The notes: generated by a model from the sequence alone, not told the origin. 64,000 nt of DNA from Juglans regia (GCF_001411555.2 NC_049909.1:10423485-10487484), one strand, 5' to 3'; positions 45,640 through 57,960 are shown, counted from the stretch's first letter. Program-made: numbers and translations.

Positions 45640-46337
45640 CAGCGCTGCCAAATACGCGTTGCTTCACTTGTTGGGTTACCTTCTTAAAATTCTCCTCTTA
45701 TAGAATATAAGATTTTGAAAAATTTTCTAGTCACTCATTATTCACTACCTTTTGTTTTACCACCTTATACAATTTTCAGGATATTGCAATGTCTTACAAC
45801 AATCCAAATTTGAACTGCTTCAAAAATCAAGGTTTTTATTTTAATTAAATCTATTTTCTCAGTGAAAAAGAAAAAAAAAAGCTCTTGCATAGTATGTTCA
45901 TGTAAAAGAAAAGAAAACATGGATTACAGTTTGGTTTAGTTTGAGGGTTGAGATGAAAGCATCTCAAGTATTTTTTGAACGAAAAGATGACTCATGTATC
46001 CAAGCGTGCAGATGAAAAAATGTTAGAGCCTTTTCAGAGATTTCATTACTGTACATTCACGTGATGCCAAATTTTTGGTTGACAACATAACAATTTTGCT
46101 TTTTCTCCCAACTACACAAAACACGGTCGTTCTCTGCTCGAAAGAAAAAAGACACCCCTTTCCTTCGGTATTTGTTCATTGAATGTTATTTGAGAGCGCC
46201 TAGGAGTTGGTCCGGGTGATTATAGTGGGTACACGCACGAATTTCAACAAATGTAAAGTAGAATTGCTTGTAGGGAATGAATCTTGTATATCTCCTTTAC
46301 CCTCACCCAAGATCTCTGCATCTCCCTTCTTTCCTCA
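45640..46337 (-). promoter_or_regulatory. upstream flank of 5FCL (possible promoter)
   Basis: Non-coding. A TATATTCTATAAG on the minus strand near 45697-45709 would place a TATA-like box about 60 bp before the first Met, which is close for a promoter and is only suggestive. Nothing else recognised. Confidence 0.3.
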
Positions 46338-49334
46338 GAGCATTAGCATTGGTTTCATCAAATTTATCTTCAAAATTTGATGAAAATTACATGTTTTCCA
46401 TAAATTCAAAACTACGTTATCCATAACCCCACATTAGATTAGCCATTAGATTCATCAAAATAATAATATAATATTATTTTTTAATAATAATTTTTTTAAT
46501 TTTTTTTTCATATTTTACAATTACACTAACTATATATACATTAATAATTTAATTTGATACTTAAATTATTGATACTAACTAGAAGGTCATTCATATTGTA
46601 AGGCCCAGTTTTTCTTTTGTGAGGCCCGGATCGTGCACAAGGGCCCAGCCCCCTTTCCTTGGAGGTGTGCGAATGGCACCATTTTGGGGGTAAGTTTCCC
46701 TTCTTCCTCAACCTCTCCCCAATTCTTTCTCCCTCTTTTCTCTCTTTTGGTTTCTCTTTTCTGGTTTTCCCCCATGTCCCTCTCTCTCCCGTAACCCACT
46801 CCCCTTCCCGAGTTCCTCTCTTCTCTTCGTTGGGTCTGTTTTTGAGTCTGAAACCCATGCCCTAAATTTCCTCCATTTCCTTTCCCTCAAAATCGGTTCT
46901 CACTCAGTGGCATCCCTCCATTTTTTTGCAGATTGTGTTTCTCTCTCTTGTGTCCCTCCATTGCGGCAGATTTGGTGCATCTCTCTCTCTCTCGCGTTCC
47001 TCCGTTGCTCTGTAGTTGTGGAACTTCAATTTGGGTAAAAACAAAAATTCTAGTCTTGGTTGCCGAGAGCTTCTCTAGTGGGTAAATCTCTTCTTTTCTC
47101 GTTTCCTCTTTAAGATTTCACATCTCCTTTACTCTTACTCGAAATGGTTTTGAAAATAAATTTTCTTTTTAGTGCAATCCGTGGATTGGTGGTTTTTCGT
47201 TCTGTGCGCCTTGTGTTTGTTGTAGTGCAGTGAGTTCAAAGTTCTACTCGATTTCACATAAACGTTGAGCCTTCACCGAAAGTTTTTCACTTCATTGAGT
47301 ATTTTATAAATTTTCGTTTGTTGGTTTGGTGTTTTAGAAATAAATAGAAGGGAGTTTTGTTGGGTGCCGATTAACATCTAGAAGTGTTGGGATTTTTTTT
47401 TTCTTTTGTGGAGTTGTGAACGGAGAGAAACGTGCATTGTGTAGTATTGTTTTGGTTAAATTGTTAGTGATTGCTTGGGATTATGAGCTGCTGAAATAAG
47501 TGTGATTTATTGATGATTTGAGTTGGCATTGGTTTTGATGGTTGTATTGGACAATACTGAGATTGGTATATAGTATTTTGGGTTGAAGTGTGGGCTGTCC
47601 AGATTGTTATTTAGTTGTTTGAGTTGGATTAAATTTGCTGAAATATGGTCTAGAAATTGGGTCTTAAATTGTTTTAGACCAAAATTGTGTTGTTGGACTT
47701 TAATACTTAGTTTATATATATTATTTTTATGAATAGGTGACGAGACTGATAGAGACCGTATTCAGGCATAGATAATACCCTGCAGGAGTCAGGTATGCGA
47801 GGTTCCTATACTAGGTTTTTATACAAGTTATTAAGACTGAGGTTGACTTTCTGAAAACTTTGCATATTTTGTGATGAAATGAGAACTTGGGAAAATAAAA
47901 CCAACCTCAGTCGTTTATTTGCATACTCATGAAATCTGTGTGGAAAAGGAAAAATATTTTCTGACATGCATTGTATAGACATGAGCTAAATTTTGTTATG
48001 ATGTTTCTGAAATCTGAAAAAGAGCGATATTTGAGAATTCTGAAAATTTGTGCATTTATTTAGAAAGATCCTCCGACTTTTGTTTTCAGTACATAAGAAT
48101 GACCTTGTTATGTTTTGGTACTATGTTCTGTTTTGATATGGCATCTGAAAACCTTTGGCATGGTGTACTGATTTTGTATCTGACTCTGTCTCTGCTCTGT
48201 TATGCTCTGCTCTGTTTGGGTTGGTACCAACTTTTCTATCTCTGAGTGCACCCACTTTGGAAACAAAGTGGTTTTATTGTGGTCTTTCCTGTGTGCACAC
48301 TCGGGGCTCCGAGAAGAATAAGGGAAAGATTTCACCTCTGTCTCTGCTCGGTTTGGCCATCGGGGATAGCACAACCCTACCATAGGGTGAAACATGATCT
48401 CTGCTCTGTAAGATGCTCTGTTTTGATGTGATGATGATGCTCAGTTTATGTTATGCCAAAGTATTATGGGTTTTACTTGTCTTAAAACCATCGCTCTCTG
48501 TTACTTTTGAAAACATATTTTGTTCTGCTTGATAACTCTGGAAAACATTTTGTTCTGCATTCTGTACTTTGTAAATGCTCATGTTTGCATGCTATTATAT
48601 GTCTTCTGCTTACTGAGTTGTTGATAACTCACCCCCTTTCTTCATATTATTTTCAGATGATGTGGATAGTCCAACTAAAGACCGAGATTAGTTTGGTGAG
48701 CATGATTAAGCTGAGGGGATGTTAAAAGAAGGAATTCTAATGTCCTTCAGATTTAATGTCTCTTCGATTTAATTTTATCTTGGGTCTAGTAAGACTTGTT
48801 AAGTTATCAGTTTGGTTTGTTATGACTATTGGGAGATTGTGGACTCCTTAGTTTTTTTTTTTTTGAATAGTTGCGGTAATGACTTTGTGAAGTTTTCAGG
48901 GTGTTTATTTAGAAGATATGAGATTGAGTTTTGCTAATAAAGTTTTTTTTTGGAAATTTATTTTAGTTGTGTTGGGAAATACGTTTATAAGTGACAGGTA
49001 GTAATTCTCCAAGCCACCCAGGTTTGGGGCGTTACACATATTGTTAAGGCCAGAAAGTGCATCAACACCCACCATGCAGTAGTGTTAGTAAAAAAGGCAC
49101 TAAAAAAAAGATGAAAGAATTACATTACACAAATTATAGGAAATGTAAGAAATGCATTTTGTAATAAAATAATAGGAATAGAGAACAAATAGTAGGTCTT
49201 TAAATATGGAGATGAAGGTGAAGATACTGTAGCTCAAAGCTTTAGCTTGATGGTATATCGAATCCAGCATTTTAACCCCCAAATCATCAAATTTTGATGA
49301 ATCCTTCCATTTGATGAGACTGATGCTGGTGCTC
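46338..49334. mobile_element. TIR element (MITE-like) split by a solo LTR
   Basis: Left end GAGCATTAGCATTGGTTTCA (46338) and right end, inverted, GAGCACCAGCATCAGTCTCA (to 49334) match in most positions and both continue with TCAAAT. Its own length is about 553 bp without the LTR. A TA-rich centre is present. No clear target duplication, and the superfamily is uncertain. Confidence 0.6.
46597..49036 (+). mobile_element. solo LTR (family 1 relative)
   Basis: TGTAAGGCCCAG at 46597 to GTTTGGGGCGTTACA at 49036, 2440 bp, with duplication CATAT at 46592-46596 and 49037-49041. It shares TTGGTACCAACTTTTCT and ACTCGGGGCTCCGAGAA with the LTR at 1-1863. Acceptor-like TATTTTCAG at 48648-48656. Confidence 0.93.
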
Positions 49335-50756
49335 CCAACTTCTCTCTCTCTCTCTCTCTCTCCTCTACATTGGAGGGTTTGGTTTTCGCCTCCACCTATT
49401 TTCTCCTTCGCTCTTCCTCAAGCCAAAGTGAGGACTCTCGCTCCCCAATCAATCTTCGTCGCTCTCCTTTCAAGTCGAAATGAGGACTCTCATCTCTCTC
49501 TCCCTTGCTCTCCTCAAGACCAAGTGTATTTATTACTCTGTGGTTTTATTTAGCTATTATAGTTACTAATTTGGACTTTTGATTTATATGTATGTGTGAG
49601 TCGATAAATATGTGTGAGTTCATGAGTACTATTATAGAAATGATCAACTCCAGAAATTTCTAGAATTTTAATTATCAACGTAAACACACTCATAATGTTT
49701 CCGACTGGATGAATTTGTTGGGTGAATTTTTTGTGCATGAATATTTCAGGTGCTGAGTGAGGTTCACGAAGAAGATGGGTCATTCCAAATCGACTTCGCG
49801 ACTTGTTGAGAAGAGGGAAATCGACGAGTTTACGACCTTTGGCTATTTGGATAGAGAGAGAGTGCGAGAGAGAGAGACTGGATCTGTCGAGGTTGTGGTG
49901 ATGAGAGAGAGAGAGAGAGAGAGGAAGGGAGGGAGGCAAAGTGATTGAAGGGGGAAGCCTTCAGGAGAATGAGACAGAAACAAAGGGAAATGATCGAAAT
50001 GTTCTCAACTTTCCCTTTTTTATTGGCTGGTGTAAATTATAACTTTACACCGGTTCCAGTTTGAAACTTTTCTCATATTATTTCCCAACTTGATATGTAT
50101 GTAATTTTATTTTCGTTGTAAAGGTGTACTTTTAATTGAAATTTTTTAGCATTTGACAAGTACATTTTGAATTTCTCCACAGACTTTGAATATTGGTATT
50201 TTATAAACTTTATTGTTATACGAGTTAAATAGGTTTGGAATAAGCTAACGTTGAGAATTTTAATATCCAATATTCCAAATCATAACCGTACTACTATATA
50301 TGCAAGGTGCTTAGATATAAATTGTAATTTTTCTACTAGAAACAGGTGATACATTTTCCTTGCTATAATGCGAAGACCAAACCGTCAATTTTTTCCAGAC
50401 CCACCCATTCTTGTTAATATTGACCTATTTATAGTAATGAGATTGGAAGTGCAATAACGAACTGCATTTAATAATTTCTAATTAATAATTAGAATGCCTT
50501 TCGTTCATTGACACGTTTATCTTGACTATTTTTTGGTTCAATGTCATAATGTTAGGTTGTTTGTTATTTCCAAATCATACTTGAGTGTCTTTTGTTACAC
50601 AGTTTCTTGTTGGATACGTTGAGGAGATATGAGAAGATATGTTGTATATATATGTTAGAGGATGAAAATTACGTTGATCCCTATCTCTTTTATTTTCTGA
50701 TCTATGTGCTACAATTGACAAAAATAATAGTACTCTTCACAAGAAGATAATGTATC
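49335..50756. other. unassigned region with pyrimidine/purine microsatellites
   Basis: (TC)n at 49341-49362 and GA-rich runs at 49850-49935. No domain was recognised. A fragment after the acceptor-like ATATTTCAG (49741-49749) reads VLSEVHEEDGSFQIDFATC before a stop, which I cannot identify. Confidence 0.3.
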
Positions 50757-50778
50757 ATATATATATATATATATATAT
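50757..50778. repeat. (AT)n microsatellite
   Basis: Eleven AT units. Confidence 0.9.
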
Positions 50779-51590
50779 GAGAAAATCTATTCTTAAGCCA
50801 GTTTGATATCCCACACCACACACCGGTTCAATACGTGGCCAACCGAGTCTATTCAACCATTTAAAAAGAAAAAGTAAAAAAATGGGATTGGAGACTCCTT
50901 TCCCAATGCTGTACGTTCACTTTCCCCTTCCTTTTTCCAAGTCTGCTTTCTTCCCCCTCCCTTTGGTTCTTCCGTTCATGTTTTTACTCTGTTGTCCTTG
51001 TTCTTTCATTCGTTTGTAAGCTTTCAACCTCTGGTCCTAGTTAAAGCTCTCTACCCCTGCACGTTTCAAGCTCCATTTTTGCAACGTCGTTTTTCTCTCA
51101 CTTCAACCCAAATCTCATCTGAGTAGCACGACTATTTCACTTTTTGATCAATTAATAAAGCAAAATTTGAGAGAGACTAGTGAGACTGTTGTTCTTTCGA
51201 CAAGTTCTCTAGGCAAAATCATCTTGAATGAATTCCGTGTTGAGATCAAGAAGAAAGTTTTGCTGAGTTGTGGAGGAGTTAGCTACTAGTTAGGTCGTAT
51301 GTGGCAGTGGATGCCCACAGTGAAGTTGAGTAAGACGGTGGTTGCCGACAATAAAATTGAGTGAGATAGATAGGAGAAAATAGAAATGGAGTTGAAGAAA
51401 TAGTTGGAAAAATGAAGATCGCATTTGACAGAGGTTGGGATTTGGGGAGGTCACAATTTAAGGCAGGGAGTGAGATCTACTTTTGATTATTCCACATTTT
51501 ATATATTTTTAATAAAAAAATGACCTGGCACTTGCATGTCAGTTGGAGTGCGGTGTGCATTAAAAAGAGGTTGTAGTATAGAAGAACTCA
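50779..51590. mobile_element. candidate non-autonomous TIR element
   Basis: The left end carries GAGAAAATCTATTCTTAAGC then CACACCACACACC. The right end, inverted, carries GAGTTCTTCTATACTACAAC then CACACCGCAC. Partial inverted similarity over about 45 bp; no convincing target duplication. Confidence 0.35.
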
Positions 51591-51868
51591 ACATATGTTT
51601 TACACTGAACTACCAAAACTGACATATTGGTCCCTCCAACTATTACTTTTTCTTGAATTGCATTCTTTATCAAAGTTTGACCGCTAAGAGGGTGAGAAAT
51701 AGATGACATGGCACAACCTGGACCATTGACTCTTAATGGAGGGTGCTAATTTGATTGCAGGGTGCAATACATTAGTTTGAGATGGAGGACAGAAAACGTA
51801 TTTTTCCCAAAACTTTACTGGAATTATATGTTGTATGGTTTTCTAACTAATTAATCTTGATTTTCAGC
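51591..51868. other. unassigned non-coding stretch
   Basis: Repeat-like sequence (ATTGGTCCCTCCAAC near 51627) before the putative exon; nothing firmly recognised. Confidence 0.3.
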
Positions 51869-52036
51869 TTGGTGCACATCCCATCCATTTGATGCTTCTG
51901 GAATTATATTTGGATCACAAGCAACAAGGGAATATGCTCATGATAAGATACCAACCCCTGACTTCACAGCACCAGATATTCCCTCCAGCACAACTCCCAA
52001 CTTCACGGCAACAAATATTGCCTCCCACAACTATTG
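51869..52036 (+). pseudogene. possible terminal exon, protein not recognised
   Basis: After TTGATTTTCAG (acceptor-like, ends 51868) one frame stays open for 55 codons: AWCTSHPFDASGIIFGSQAT, REYAHDKIPTPDFTAPDIPS, then a Thr/Asn-rich end and TGA at about 52036. The composition looks coding, and the segment is followed immediately by the copia element, so the gene may have been cut by it. I do not recognise the family and found no upstream exon. Confidence 0.35.
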
Positions 52037-52232
52037 ATTCAATCAAGATCAGTATCTACCTCTATTTACAATTATACAACTATCGCCAATCCTACCTTAC
52101 ATATATAGCACCAACGAGTGTTTTATTTCCTTTTTACTCTTGTACAAGTCTGACTATTTAAAATCAATAGCTTAAGTTGAATCACAAATGGTGAGAGAAA
52201 CAATTCAGCACATCCTTGCCTTATTTTCTTTA

Positions 52233-52244
52233 TGGTATCAAAGC
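52233..52244 (+). promoter_or_regulatory. tRNA-Met-like primer binding site of copia
   Basis: TGGTATCAAAGC, one change from the TGGTATCAGAGC complement of plant initiator tRNA-Met used by most plant copia elements. Confidence 0.8.
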
Positions 52245-52331
52245 TATACAGCTCACGCCTCTCCCAAAACATGATCCAATATCTAGCTTTTCCCAAAAAC
52301 ACAATTTTTCTTCTTCTTTTTCTCACGCGTC

Positions 52332-53150
52332 ATGGCAAGCCTTTCCTTCAATGTTGCTAATTATGTCACTCTTCAACGCACACAAACCAATTTTCCTTTA
52401 TGGAGGGAACAGGTACTGCTCTTGGCCGAGAATTTCCTGGGTACCAAGAACTTCTTGGGTACCTTACTGGTAACATCAAAAAGCCATCAAAATTCCTTGA
52501 TGATGCTCAAAAGACTCAAAATCTTGAGTACAGTAAATGGAAGAAAGTAGATATTTAGCTGTGAGGTTGGATAAATGCCACCCTCTCTAATGAAGCCATG
52601 GGCCTCATTATTGGCCTTGAATCTTCTGTCCAGGTCTGGCATGCTTTCAAGGAAGAGTATGCCCAGTGCTCAGAAGAATGAGAGTTTCATCTTCAGCAAC
52701 AACTTATATGAACAAAAGGATGTTGGTAATCTTCAAGAGTACCTTCGTAAATTCAAGAAAGTCTACGACAGCCTTGCTGGCATCGACAAACCAGTTAGTG
52801 ACAGATCCAAAGTGTCCTCTCTTCTCAATGGCCTTAGTGACAAATATGATACTTTTTTCACTTCAATGTTGAAGCACCCTACTCCCTCTTACAGTGAGAT
52901 TGTTCATCTGCTTCAATCTTATGAAACTCGTGCTGCTGGTCGCAATAGAGATAGAGAAAATACTTCTCATGTTGCCTTTATGGTTAGAAAAATCATGGCC
53001 AACAGAACAACAGAGAAGGACGCAATGGCCACCAGAATTTTAATTCTCAAGGTAAATGTTTTGTCTAGCATGCCCAGAAATATAATTCTAACAATTTTAT
53101 AGGCTCCACTAGCCAGGCACCAACCACAACTACCCCTCGTTGAAATGATC
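52332..53150 (+). pseudogene. copia gag
   Basis: Starts MASLSFNVANYVTLQRTQTN with FPLWREQVLLLAENFLGT, the usual copia Gag N-terminus. After frame changes it reads LLALNLLSRSGM, DVGNLQEYLRKFKKVYDSLA, VSSLLNGLSDKYDTFFTSML and YSEIVHLLQSYETR (the UBN2/retrotransposon gag region). A zinc knuckle is not clearly preserved (about 53140-53200). Confidence 0.82.
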
Positions 53151-53679
53151 TGACATGCCAACTGTGTGATCATGTTGGTTATGATTTATAGTCGTGCTGG
53201 AACCGTTTCAATCAAAATTTTCAATGACATGATGTCAATGAAGCTGTTGCTGCCCTTACTCTTGACAATGGTGTTGAGGAACATGATTGAACAACAGATA
53301 CTACAGCTTCTACTTACATGACCTCAAAAGCAAGTTTGCCTCATAATCTCAAACCTTACGTTGGTAATGATAGGGTCATGGTTGGCAAGGCCATTTAATG
53401 AACATCACACACAGAGGCACGACTATAGTTGGTAATGGTCTAAATAAATTAGAACTCCATGATGTTCTTCTTGTTCCAGACCTTGCATGAAATTTGCTCT
53501 TTGTCGAACAGTTAACTAACGATTATCATGTTGCTTGTGAATTTACTGATATGGGATTTTGTGTTAAGGATCAGAAGACAAAGAAGATAAACCTCTAGGG
53601 CAATAAACATGCCAACCTCTATATTGTTGGCATATCCAAATCAACATTATTTTCAGTTTGCTTTCAATAAGCAACCAAT

Positions 53680-54514
53680 AACGTATGGCACAACCATTTA
53701 GGCCATCCTCATCATGCTGCATTCCAAAAACTTCATTCTCTTGGTTTTATTTTTGTTCCAAACTATTTAAAGGACCATTCTTTGTGCAATAGTTGTCAAA
53801 TGGGAAAGTTTAGTCGCTTCCCATTTACTACTACTTCAACCAAAACCTATAGTTTATTTGATAAAATTAGTTGTGATTTTTGGGGCTCTGCCCCAGTAAA
53901 CTCTATCAAAGGCTTTTCCTATTATGCATGTTTTATGGATAAAAGCAGTAAATTTATTTGGTTTGTTCCTTTAAAATGAAAGTTAGATTTCTTTCGTACC
54001 TTCTATCTATTTCTTAAGTATTTTACTACCCAGTTTAATTGCAAAATCAAGATTTTGCAAACTGATGAAGGTGGCAAATTTGTCAACTCAGAATTAACAC
54101 TCTTTCTACAAGAATAGGGTATTAAACATCAGATTTTGTGCCCCCACATGCCACAATAGAGTGGCTGAAAGAAGACACCGAAATATTCATGAGATTGGTT
54201 TAACTATGCTTTTTCATGCAGGAGTTCCCAAGCAATTTTGGGTTGATTCCTTCCAAACAACAGTGTTTATCATCAATAGGATGCCTTTCACTACATTAAA
54301 TTATGATTCTCCATTCTTTCGATTATACAATGCTTATCCTAATTATGCTTCCTTACATATTTTTGGGTCTAAATGTTTCCCTTATGTGTGGAATAATTCC
54401 ACAACTAAGTTTGTTGCAAATCATTATCATGTGTCTTCTTATGCTATAGTGAAAAATACAAGGGATATTGCTGTGTATACCTTCCTACAAGTAAAGCACA
54501 TATTGCTAGGAGTG
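53680..54514 (+). pseudogene. copia pre-integrase and integrase core
   Basis: VWHNHLGHPHHAAFQKLHSL and LCNSCQMGKFSRFPF form the H-H-C-C zinc region. The core reads LFDKISCDFWGSAPV (first Asp), CFMDKSSKFIWFVPLK, LQTDEGGKFVN (second Asp), and after a frameshift NRVAERRHRNIHEIGLTM with the catalytic Glu region, then IFGSKCFPYVW. A stop lies within the core. It is interrupted at 54520 by the solo LTR. Confidence 0.88.
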
Positions 54515-54519
54515 TTGCC

Positions 54520-57481
54520 TGTAACACCCGGACCCAGAATTTGTATGGTTGGACTATGGATTTCTTTTATTTATTTGAGCTTGATATTTAGGTTTTTTTT
54601 TTTTTTTTGGTTTTATGTTATGGATCGAGTAGTGATTTTTTTTATTTTGAGCTTTTGGCCATTTGTTTAAACCTTGGAAAAAAAAAACCTATAAGTTTAT
54701 GAGCAGTTCCTCACGTGCACGACTCTAGGACTCCCATGCACATATTCACACGTATTCACACGTCAACTTCAATTCACGCACGTTTCATTTCTTTTTCACG
54801 GCAACCATCCCCATATATAGATAGAACTCGTATGTGGAAGATGGAAGTGATATCTAACCTAGACTAGAGTGCTACTACACCATCCAGAACTCAAGCCGCC
54901 TCCCCATACAGAATCGACGCAACCCGTGCATGCACTGCATCTCCACGGAACGATGCTCCACCTCGCCGTACGCCACCTCCACTTGACCATCATTGAAGCT
55001 CCAGCTCCTCCGCCATACACCATAGTCACCATCATCAACCTGTTTTCCCTCAACCTGCATGCACAAAGTCCCCATAGTGCACTGCCACGCCACCCCAACA
55101 CCTCCTCATAGTTGCCGTTCGTTGACCCATATCCCTTAGCCGTGCAACATAGAAACATAACCTCACCAACGCTGAAGGTCCCCTGTTTTAGCTTCCCAAA
55201 AGCAGAGCAACACACAGTTCAATGCCCTTGTCGTTCAAAGCAACCACACACGGTGCTAGCGCCTCCATGTCGTTACACCACCACAGAAAACTCTAACGGT
55301 CACTCCACGCCGCTCCTAGCCCATCGCGTCCCTCTCGGTAAGCCACCGACAGCACCTCCATGTCACACTCTCTCGGCTTACTCTCTCTTTCGCATATTTT
55401 TTCTCATTTGTTGGTGGTTCTCTCTCTTTAGATTTCTCTCTCACTGCTCTCCCGTCGTGATCATCGCTAGCCACCGCACCCAGCTACGTCGTGGCTCCGC
55501 TCTCTCGGTGAGTATGGACACCTATGATGCATTGTTGGTCTGGAGTTTTCGTTTTACACATCAGTTTTCCTTCTGTGTTCATGCTTTTCCCAAGTAGCCC
55601 ATGCTTATGATTTTACATTCCCAAAATGCCCTTGTCACCAGGATAGCTCACGGGGCATATTTTTTGTATATTAAACTTGTTTTGCATGGCTCTATTTGAG
55701 TGATAAGAAAGTCTATATAAAATACTTTTCTTTTCAAAATAAATTGTTAAGTATTCTATTACTAATTTCAGTAGTGTATTACAATAAGATTTTAGTTTTA
55801 TTTTAAGTACTTTAAAACTAGTTAAGTCTATTTTAATGAAAAGGCATTTTTGCTTTGTCTACTTTAATAGATTTTCATATAATTTTGTTATCCAATTTTA
55901 TATTGTATAGTTGAACTTCAATAGTAAATAAGATAGATTTTAATGATTTAGTCGGAGTTATTAAGTGGACACGGATGAGTTTAGAGAATGAGGATATTTT
56001 AAGGTTATGAAGATTTTTAGGTATTGAAGGATTAAAATAGATATAGTAGAAGCTTAAGCTTAAATGGTGTAAATTTGGGATTGATTGGAAATTTACAGAA
56101 TTACATGATTATTTTTATAGGTGATGATTTATAGTTGACTCGACATTGATTTGAGGAAGATTCTTAAAACCTAAGAAGTCCAGGTAAGCAGGATTCCTAT
56201 GCTAGACTTTGCATTAAAATAAAATGAGCTGAGGTTGACTTTTTGGAAAATATATATATTTGGTTATGAAAAGAAATTTGAACAACCTTAGTTATTTGTT
56301 CTGTATTATTCATGAGATTCTGTTTAAGAAGAAAGTATTTTCTGTCATGACTGGTGTAGACATGAGCTTATTTTTTACATTCTATTTTAACCTATGCAAA
56401 AGAGCGAATATGAAAATTTGTGCATAATTATGTAAATATGCTTTGGATCTGCTTTGATTACGAAGATGATATGATTTTGTTCAGTACTCTGTTTGGATAA
56501 GATGTGATGTTTGAAAACCTTTGGCATGACTCTCTGATTCTGAATTTAATTTTGTTTCTGCTCTGTTCAGTTACAGCCCTGCCACGGGTGATAATAGTGG
56601 CATACGATCCAAGCACGAGTTACAATAGTGGATATGCCCCAATCACGGGTAATAATAGTGGATACGGCCCAACCACGGGTAATAATAGTGGATACGGCCC
56701 AACCACAAGTTATAATAGTGGATACGACCCAACCACAAGTTATAATAGTGGATACGGCCCAACCACGGATTATAGTAGTGGTATCTGTTTTGAGTGCACA
56801 CCTTGGTGACAGAGTGATTTATATTCTGCTTGGCTATCCGCAAATGCACAATCCTACCATGGGGGTTATACATGGCTTCTGTTCTGATATGATGTTCTGA
56901 TGATGATCATCATCATTTATGCTATGCCAAAGGAAATTTTTGAATGAAATTATTTCTAAATCTTCGCTCTGATATTTTGATACTATGTTCTGCTTCCGCA
57001 CTTTGAAAATGAAAATGTTTTGTTTTGCATTCCAATCTCTGTAAATGCTCATGTTTACACACTAGTATATATTCTCTGCTTATTGAGTTGTTAATAACTC
57101 ACCCCTTATCTCCATATATTTTTCAGATAATTTTGATGGTTCAGCTGGAGAATAAGAGTAGGAAGTTTTAGCAAGGTGTGATGATCATAGTGGAATAAGT
57201 GTCTATGGGTACAAGTGCTTATTTGAGAGTCGTAGTTAGTAAACTGATTTATTTTCGATTATTTTGATTTAATGAGTTAAGGATATTTTTGAGTCTTTGG
57301 AGAGTTTTTAATTTATGATATTGAGAATTTCTTTGTTGTTCCCATGAAGGAACATAGATATTTGGGTTGATTAAATGGATTAACATTTTATGGAGTTTTC
57401 TAGATTTTATAGTTGTGTTATTTAAGTTGATATTAGGTATTAAGAGCTAACTCTCCGAACCTTCGGGATTAGCGCGTTACA
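54520..57481 (+). mobile_element. solo LTR (family 1) in the copia element
   Basis: TGTAACACCCGGACC at 54520 to CGGGATTAGCGCGTTACA at 57481, 2962 bp; duplication TTGCC at 54515-54519 and 57482-57486. GC-rich tract 54880-55510, donor-like CTCGGTGAGTATGG at 55504-55517, 30-bp array 56575-56790, acceptor-like TTTTTCAG at 57119-57126. Closely related to the LTRs at 1-1863 and 3381-5480. Confidence 0.94.
56575..56790. repeat. 30-bp minisatellite, about 7 copies
   Basis: Units close to CCAACCACGGGTAATAATAG plus TGGATACGGC at 30-bp spacing, the same unit as 4063-4270 on the other strand. Confidence 0.88.
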
Positions 57482-57489
57482 TTGCCTTT

Positions 57490-57930
57490 GATGAAAACTG
57501 CTATCCCTTTAAGGATCTAGGTTCCTTGCATGCTTCGTCCACACCACCCTTGGTCTCGAACTATCCTCAATGGCTCAACACTGACCCTCTTTCAAGTACA
57601 TCTCCTATCACTCCTATTCACTATGGTTCCAATGATTCATGTCATATCCAGTTGTCAATCCTAGTTCCACAAGATACTTTTCCAAGACGTCCTCAGGATT
57701 CAAGGAACAAATCTCTTCCAGCATCTGCAAATACTCATGACCTCTCTTCAGCTCCACCCCCCACAAGCTTAGACGAGGACACCTTTTCACCCAACCATCA
57801 ATCTGCACAAAGTGAGTCTCACTCTCATACAATGACTACTAGGTCTCAAGCAGGTATACATAAACCAATCCAAAGTATGCAAATTTACATGAGCTTTCAG
57901 CCATTCCTAAGGAACCTAAAACTATTAAAA
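57490..57930 (+). pseudogene. copia integrase-RT linker
   Basis: Ser/Pro/Thr-rich region (SSAPPPTSLDEDTFSPNHQS) ending HTMTTRSQAGIHKPIQ. T-R-S/R-x-G-I-x-K-P is the usual sign just before copia RT. Confidence 0.75.
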
Positions 57931-57960
57931 TAGCCCTTAAACATGCTGGTTGGAAGTGAG

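Noticed and set aside
45437..45667. 76-codon minus-strand ORF starting MKQRVFGSADD
   Set aside because: This frame overlaps 5FCL exon 1 but is not the conserved one; the HLDSVFKRKR block and the splice phase use the neighbouring frame.
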